From the NCBI GenBank assembly GCA_003499955.1, contig DNRP01000080.1, forward strand, positions 3,987 to 12,375: a stretch of DNA of 8,389 bases, written 5' to 3'. Below, piece after piece: positions 5,871 to 8,389 of the stretch (the first letter of the stretch is position 1; the number at the start of each line of letters is the position of its first letter). Under the pieces are notes generated by a model. The model saw only the letters and a list, made by a program, of their open reading frames with translations, did not search any database and was not told the DNA's origin. The stretch is from Cyanobacteria bacterium UBA9971 (GTDB lineage Bacteria > Cyanobacteriota > Vampirovibrionia > Gastranaerophilales > UBA9971). The position numbers were made by a program, and so were the translations under genes.

Positions 5871-5876
5871 AATGCT

Positions 5877-6230
5877 ATGTCAGTAAGCTTTCGTTCAAAT
5901 CTTACCGCAAATCAGAGAGTTGCTTTCCAAAAAAATCACGAAAAAAGTTCTCACTCTTACTTTGGATCAACAGTAAAAGGCGCGTTAACCGGCGGTGTTA
6001 TTGGAGCAGGTGTTGCAGTTGCGACAAAAAAAATAGCCGCTATGGAAGTTCCGGTTGATAGAGTTACTCTTAGCAAATTAAAAACCACAACAGAAAACTT
6101 ATTAGGACAAAAACCCGTTAAAAAGTTTGCACATATCGGCGCAGTAATAGGAGCAATATCATTAATAGCGCATGCGGCTAAAAGTAAAAAAATTGAAGCT
6201 GCGGCAGAAAGACTTAAACCAATATCATAA
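5877..6230 (+). CDS. Hypothetical glycine-zipper membrane protein, 117 residues
   Basis: I do not recognise a named family. The protein starts MSVSFRSNLTANQRVAF, without a classical signal peptide. Two hydrophobic segments follow: residues 35-50 (GALTGGVIGAGVAVAT) and 84-100 (FAHIGAVIGAISLIAHA). The first has glycines at 35, 39 and 43, a GxxxGxxxG glycine zipper that typically packs membrane helices together. The second also has small residues four apart (G88, G92). Between them is a polar stretch (51-83), and the C-terminus is basic and helical. This suggests a small membrane hairpin that may self-associate. A good ribosome binding site and a strong terminator (6245-6280) show a one-gene unit. 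Function is unknown; a membrane-active toxin or a small structural protein are both possible. Confidence 0.75.
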   Translation: MSVSFRSNLTANQRVAFQKNHEKSSHSYFGSTVKGALTGGVIGAGVAVATKKIAAMEVPVDRVTLSKLKTTTENLLGQKPVKKFAHIGAVIGAISLIAHAAKSKKIEAAAERLKPIS

Positions 6231-6244
6231 GTTTTTAAATTTAT

Positions 6245-6280
6245 AACAAAATCCCTGACTTTAAAATCAGGGATTTTGTT
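6245..6280. terminator. Bidirectional intrinsic terminator
   Basis: A 14-bp perfect stem, AACAAAATCCCTGA (6245-6258) with TCAGGGATTTTGTT (6267-6280), encloses an 8-base loop. T-rich sequence follows on the + strand (TTTTTAATC), and the A-rich left arm gives a T run on the minus strand. It lies between the convergent genes ending at 6230 (+) and 6290 (-). Confidence 0.88.
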
Positions 6281-6289
6281 TTTAATCTT

Positions 6290-7432
6290 TTATTTCATCC
6301 TGTCAAATCTGGCGAGCCGATCAAAAATCTCATCAAAAACAGAAATAAAATAATCCGTTTCTTCTTTTTTAATATTATATGGGGGTGAAAGTATAATTTT
6401 GTTATCGCTTAGGGTATCTAATATAATTCCTTTTTTAAAAGACTCTCTCGCAAATTCATAAGCTGAAATATCAACAACCAGAGTAAAGAACATACCTGAT
6501 GAATAATAATCAACAAGACTTATATGTGTTTCGGACAATTCGCCAAGTTTTTTCGTTATGTATTCTATATTTGAAGCTATAACTTCACGAGTTTTATTTG
6601 TTTGAAAATTTTGAATTAATTCACACGCTGCACTGTAAGCCGGAGAATAAATCCCTGATTTTGACTCAAAACTTTCTGCTTGGGAAACTTTTTCTGATGC
6701 TACAAGCGTGCTGAAAGGAAATCCTTGACTTAATCCTTTTGAAACAATAAGAATATCGGGCTTAATTTCATGATTATAATTAAATAAGTCTTTGTTTAGC
6801 CGAAAAGGCGCTGTATTCGCAACATCAAATACAAGCAGGGCGTTGTTTTTATCGCATAATTTTCTTACTTCTCTTAAATATTCTTCTTCTGCAAAAACAA
6901 ATTCATCTGTTTTTTGCGCAAGCTGGATTATAACAGCTCCTACAAAGCGAGAAAACAATGTTTTCAGCAAAGAATCTTTATTTACGGGTATTAATTCCGT
7001 TTTAATACCTTTTATTTCATATAAGTCTTTATCAGCCGTAATTGAAGACAAAAGAACCTTGTCTTTGCCTGCATTATTAAGGTGAATATTTATTAATTTG
7101 CCTGATAAGTTATATATTTCTTGCAAATTTGACGAGAAATACGCTTTTTCTAATCCTGTTGCTGTTTTTAAAACTTCTACCAGTTTTAATGAATCATAAG
7201 AATTAAACAATTCCGAATCCAAAAAACGATTTTCTGTTTGAATATTTACACTTGAGTATCCTAAAGGATTATTTTCCCTGTTGGAAGTCAAATCCAGATA
7301 TTTTTTTCCATCTACTTCATACAAATAAGAATTTTCCGCTTTTTTTACGGTAAGCGGCAATGGAAAAGAGGGAAATTTTTCTTTTTCCTCTATGTGTTCA
7401 AGTATTTTGTCATCAAATTTGTCTTCAAACAT
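6290..7432 (-). CDS. Divergent class-III aminotransferase-like PLP protein
   Basis: The 380-residue length and fold signature match class-III (ornithine/acetylornithine type) aminotransferases. The N-terminal YLYEVDGKKYLDLTSN (36-51) resembles the family's Y-L-x-D-V-D-G-K-x-Y-L-D. Asp203 (LLVFDVANT) sits where the PLP-ring aspartate is expected, and Lys232 (IVSKGLSQGFP) where the Schiff-base lysine is expected. Several other motifs are lost: the phosphate-binding S-G-A-E-A-N reads SSNLQEI (100-106), the F-H-G-R-T loop is not recognisable, D-E-V-Q-T-G reads DVANTA, and the G-G-N-P-L segment reads YSPAYSAA. So PLP binding is plausible but the substrate and even catalysis are uncertain. The start ATG 7432 has no ribosome binding site, and a TATAAT on this strand (7444-7439) ends 6 bases before it. 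It diverges from arsR across 81-93 bases. Confidence 0.75.
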   Translation of the reverse strand: MFEDKFDDKILEHIEEKEKFPSFPLPLTVKKAENSYLYEVDGKKYLDLTSNRENNPLGYSSVNIQTENRFLDSELFNSYDSLKLVEVLKTATGLEKAYFSSNLQEIYNLSGKLINIHLNNAGKDKVLLSSITADKDLYEIKGIKTELIPVNKDSLLKTLFSRFVGAVIIQLAQKTDEFVFAEEEYLREVRKLCDKNNALLVFDVANTAPFRLNKDLFNYNHEIKPDILIVSKGLSQGFPFSTLVASEKVSQAESFESKSGIYSPAYSAACELIQNFQTNKTREVIASNIEYITKKLGELSETHISLVDYYSSGMFFTLVVDISAYEFARESFKKGIILDTLSDNKIILSPPYNIKKEETDYFISVFDEIFDRLARFDRMK

Positions 7433-7453
7433 GAAGTTATTATAACAAGAATA

Positions 7454-7481
7454 TTGACAAATTTAAAACAAATGATATCAT
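7454..7481 (+). promoter_or_regulatory. Promoter of the arsR cassette
   Basis: A perfect TTGACA (7454-7459) and TATCAT (7476-7481, 5 of 6 consensus) are 16 bases apart. Transcription would start near 7488, inside the palindrome that follows. This is the best promoter in the window. Confidence 0.75.
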
Positions 7482-7506
7482 ATTAGTATATTCTAATATA
7501 CTAATA
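7481..7506. promoter_or_regulatory. 26-bp perfect palindrome, likely ArsR-family operator
   Basis: Two 12-bp arms, TATTAGTATATT (7481-7492) and its exact reverse complement (7495-7506), surround CT. The site begins at the last base of the -10 box and covers the expected start of transcription. That is the classic place for repression by an ArsR/SmtB dimer, and the AT-rich dyad fits the family. It most likely binds the product of the gene starting just downstream. Confidence 0.8.
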
Positions 7507-7525
7507 AATAAAAATGGGGGCAACT

Positions 7526-7840
7526 ATGGAAAAATCCGAACCGGAAAACCTTTCAGAAATATTTAAGGCTCTTGCTCATCCCATAAGGGTTCAAATAGTA
7601 ATGGGCTTGATGCAAAAACACGAGTGCAACGTGTCTAAAATGGTTGAAGGGCTTGGCGTTCCACAGCCAACAGTTTCTCAGCATTTAAATATTCTTAAAT
7701 CCCACGGAGTTATTGAAGGCTTTCGCAATGGCAATCAGATTTGCTATAAAGTAACTAACGAACAGGTAAAAAAACTTTTTAAATCACTTTCAGATCGTCA
7801 TTGCGAGGAGGGCGCAAGCCCGACGCGGCAATCTAAATAA
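7526..7840 (+). CDS. ArsR/SmtB-family transcriptional repressor with repeat-derived tail
   Basis: A winged-helix repressor of 104 residues from ATG 7526, which has a GGGGG stretch 5 bases upstream. ATG 7514 would add four residues but has no ribosome binding site. Numbered from 7526, the core is FKALAHPIRVQIVMGLM (13-29), the recognition helix PQPTVSQHLNILKSHGVI (46-63) and the wing (64-77). Cys34 (HECNVSKM) sits near the start of helix 3, like the E-L-C-V metal-box cysteine of SmtB/ArsR, though a second box cysteine is missing. Cys73 is in the wing. The last 14 residues, RHCEEGASPTRQSK, are translated from palindromic repeat copy C and add Cys93 beside a histidine. The protein probably represses itself and the two genes that follow through the 7481-7506 palindrome. 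The inducer (metal, thiol or sulfane sulfur) cannot be told from sequence. Confidence 0.9.
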   Translation: MEKSEPENLSEIFKALAHPIRVQIVMGLMQKHECNVSKMVEGLGVPQPTVSQHLNILKSHGVIEGFRNGNQICYKVTNEQVKKLFKSLSDRHCEEGASPTRQSK

Positions 7841-7880
7841 TATAAAAATAGATTTTGGATTGCTTCATTTCGCTCTCGTT
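7797..7880 (+). repeat. Palindromic repeat, copy C, overlapping the end of arsR
   Basis: The left end GTCATTGCGAG (7797-7807) is identical to that of copy B. The core hairpin is GGGC-GCAA-GCCC (7810-7821) and the left half ends GGCAATCT at 7834. The right half, beginning GATTGCTTC at 7857, is recognisable but its end is decayed: the CTCGCAATGAC terminus is lost and only CGCTCTCGTT remains. The first 44 bases are translated as the tail of ArsR, including its stop codon. Confidence 0.9.
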
Positions 7881-7904
7881 TAAAAAATATAGGAAAATAA
7901 TATT

Positions 7905-8084
7905 ATGCTAAAAATAAATCCCAAAAAATGTCCGCAAGACCATAGATGTCCCGCAATTAAAGTTTGTCCAGTCGGTGCAATCTCTCAGGAAGGTTTTGGT
8001 TTACCGGTTATTGACAATGAAAAATGCATAGAATGTTTAAAATGCACTAATTTTTGTCCTAAAAAAGCGATAGAAAATTTGTAG
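7905..8084 (+). CDS. Small ferredoxin-like 4Fe-4S protein, 59 residues
   Basis: The frame begins MLKINPKKCP and ends FCPKKAIENL with TAG, and has AGGA (7891-7894) 10 bases before the ATG. The C-terminal half has a full C-x2-C-x2-C-x3-C-P motif (Cys41, 44, 47, 51), and the N-terminal half has Cys9, Cys15 and Cys21-Pro in a C-x5-C-x5-C-P pattern. The internal symmetry (CPVGAI at 21-26, CPKKAI at 51-56) is that of a two-cluster bacterial ferredoxin. There are only seven such cysteines, so one complete [4Fe-4S] cluster is expected and the second site lacks a ligand. It is a small cytosolic electron carrier or partner subunit. It sits 64 bases after arsR and 150 before the flavoprotein, in the same direction, and probably serves that enzyme. 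Confidence 0.9.
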   Translation: MLKINPKKCPQDHRCPAIKVCPVGAISQEGFGLPVIDNEKCIECLKCTNFCPKKAIENL

Positions 8085-8110
8085 TGGTAAAAATAACTAA
8101 TTTTTTATCA

Positions 8111-8188
8111 CCCACCCCCTACCCCCTCCCTCAAGGGAGGGGAAACATAATCGGTGAGGGGGCGAAGCCCCCTCACCTTGACACCCCT
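8111..8188 (+). repeat. GC-rich double-hairpin element
   Basis: This is a C/G-rich block in AT-rich surroundings. The first hairpin is CCCCTCCC-TCAA-GGGAGGGG (8123-8142). The second has an 11-bp perfect stem, GGTGAGGGGGC with GCCCCCTCACC (8153-8177), and a GAA loop. The composition differs sharply from its neighbours and from the GTCATTGCGAG repeats, so it is probably a second dispersed palindromic family, although only one copy lies in this window. There is no T run after it, so it is not a typical terminator. It lies between the ferredoxin and flavoprotein genes and could affect transcript stability or read-through. Confidence 0.75.
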
Positions 8189-8222
8189 AAAATATTTGAT
8201 TGTTAACAATTTTTGTAAATAT

Positions 8223-8227
8223 AGGAG
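8223..8227 (+). promoter_or_regulatory. Ribosome binding site of the flavoprotein
   Basis: AGGAG is 7 bases before ATG 8235 and fixes the start. Confidence 0.8.
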
Positions 8228-8234
8228 AATAAAG

Positions 8235-8389
8235 ATGAAAGTAGTAATAGTAGGCGGAGTTGCAGGCGGCGCAAGCGCTGCTGCAAGACTAAGAAGACTT
8301 GATGAAAACGCTGAAATCATAATTTTTGAAAAAGGAAAACATATTTCCTTTGCTAACTGCGGAATCCCATACTACTGCGGAGATGTAAT
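8235..8389 (+). CDS. CoA-disulfide reductase/NADH oxidase-family flavoprotein, N-terminal part
   Basis: Only the first 51 residues are in the window; the gene continues past the right edge. VVIVGGVAGGASAAARLRRLD (3-23) is the FAD-binding Rossmann motif with the extended A-G-G-A-S-A-A-A-R form typical of CoA-disulfide reductases. SFANCGIPYYCGD (38-50) holds the single redox cysteine Cys42 in the family's S-F-A-N-C-G-x-P-Y-Y signature. A second cysteine, Cys48, stands where a hydrophobic residue is usual. Members reduce CoA disulfide, CoA persulfide, polysulfide or O2 with NAD(P)H, often with extra rhodanese domains; which applies here depends on the unseen C-terminus. Co-direction with an ArsR-type repressor and a ferredoxin suggests a stress-inducible thiol or sulfur redox unit. 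Confidence 0.9.
   Translation, partial: MKVVIVGGVAGGASAAARLRRLDENAEIIIFEKGKHISFANCGIPYYCGDV

Larger units (their letters stand above)
5430..5876. other. 447-base AT-rich region without genes
   Basis: No credible reading frame is seen on either strand; the few ATGs give frames of 17 codons or fewer with no ribosome binding site. The stretch 5505-5720 is extremely AT-rich. It contains an orphan Shine-Dalgarno-like sequence on the minus strand (5498-5505), an A/T-only inverted repeat (5536-5574) and a tandem TTGTTAAA pair (5701-5708, 5711-5718). It must hold the promoters of the diverging 52-residue (-) and 117-residue (+) genes, but no -35/-10 pair convinces me. Confidence 0.6.

Noticed and set aside
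2555..7880. Three palindromic repeats as a CRISPR array
   Set aside because: They are kilobases apart, not regularly spaced, differ in the core and have no spacers or cas genes nearby.
8153..8177. Strong hairpin read as an intrinsic terminator
   Set aside because: No T run follows the 11-bp stem on the + strand, and it sits within an apparent operon. I list it as a repeat element instead.
8108..8320. Minus-strand frame ending PPLREGVGGG
   Set aside because: It is antisense to the start of the flavoprotein and its end comes from the GC-rich hairpin element.

Overview
This window comes from an AT-rich bacterial chromosome using the standard code, with TGA as a real stop (it ends purD). TTG start codons are frequent: purD, the M23 peptidase and the diguanylate cyclase all need one. 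A scattered palindromic repeat of the 'GTCATTGCGAG...GGCAATCT' type occurs three times. I saw no phage, IS transposase, CRISPR array, tRNA or rRNA. The overall look suggests an uncultured, possibly gut-associated lineage. Vampirovibrionia/Gastranaerophilales (Melainabacteria) is my best guess, at low confidence and from general resemblance only.

Layout. (1) 1-2303, + strand: the end of a purine biosynthesis operon, purM (5' end cut off), purD and purE, tightly spaced or overlapping. (2) 2402-2839: a 45-residue small gene with a good ribosome binding site, a copy of the palindromic repeat, a strong intrinsic terminator, then a promoter region. (3) 2840-3394: a secreted M23 (LytM-type) peptidase with all catalytic residues. 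(4) 3420-3500: a complete 81-bp copy of the repeat lying between convergent genes. (5) 3526-4653, - strand: a six-helix membrane diguanylate cyclase. (6) 4771-5190, + strand: a cysteine-cluster protein of the YkgJ/UPF0153 type, facing a 52-residue small gene on the - strand (5271-5429) across a bidirectional terminator. (7) 5430-5876: a very AT-rich region without genes. (8) 5877-6230: a 117-residue glycine-zipper membrane protein. (9) 6290-7432, - strand: a divergent class-III aminotransferase-like protein. (10) 7454-8389, + strand: an apparent redox/sulfur cassette made of an ArsR-family repressor with its own operator, a 59-residue ferredoxin-like protein, and the start of a CoA-disulfide-reductase-type flavoprotein that runs off the end.

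How the parts work together. The three pur genes encode adjacent or nearby steps of IMP synthesis. The last cassette is the most interesting region. A consensus-like promoter is followed directly by a 26-bp perfect palindrome, which suggests that the ArsR-type protein represses itself and the two downstream genes. The end of arsR has been overwritten by a copy of the repeat, giving the regulator a new tail that includes a cysteine. The ferredoxin has seven cluster-type cysteines rather than eight. A second, GC-rich double hairpin separates it from the flavoprotein. A role in sulfane-sulfur or thiol redox sensing is inference from context, not shown by the sequence.
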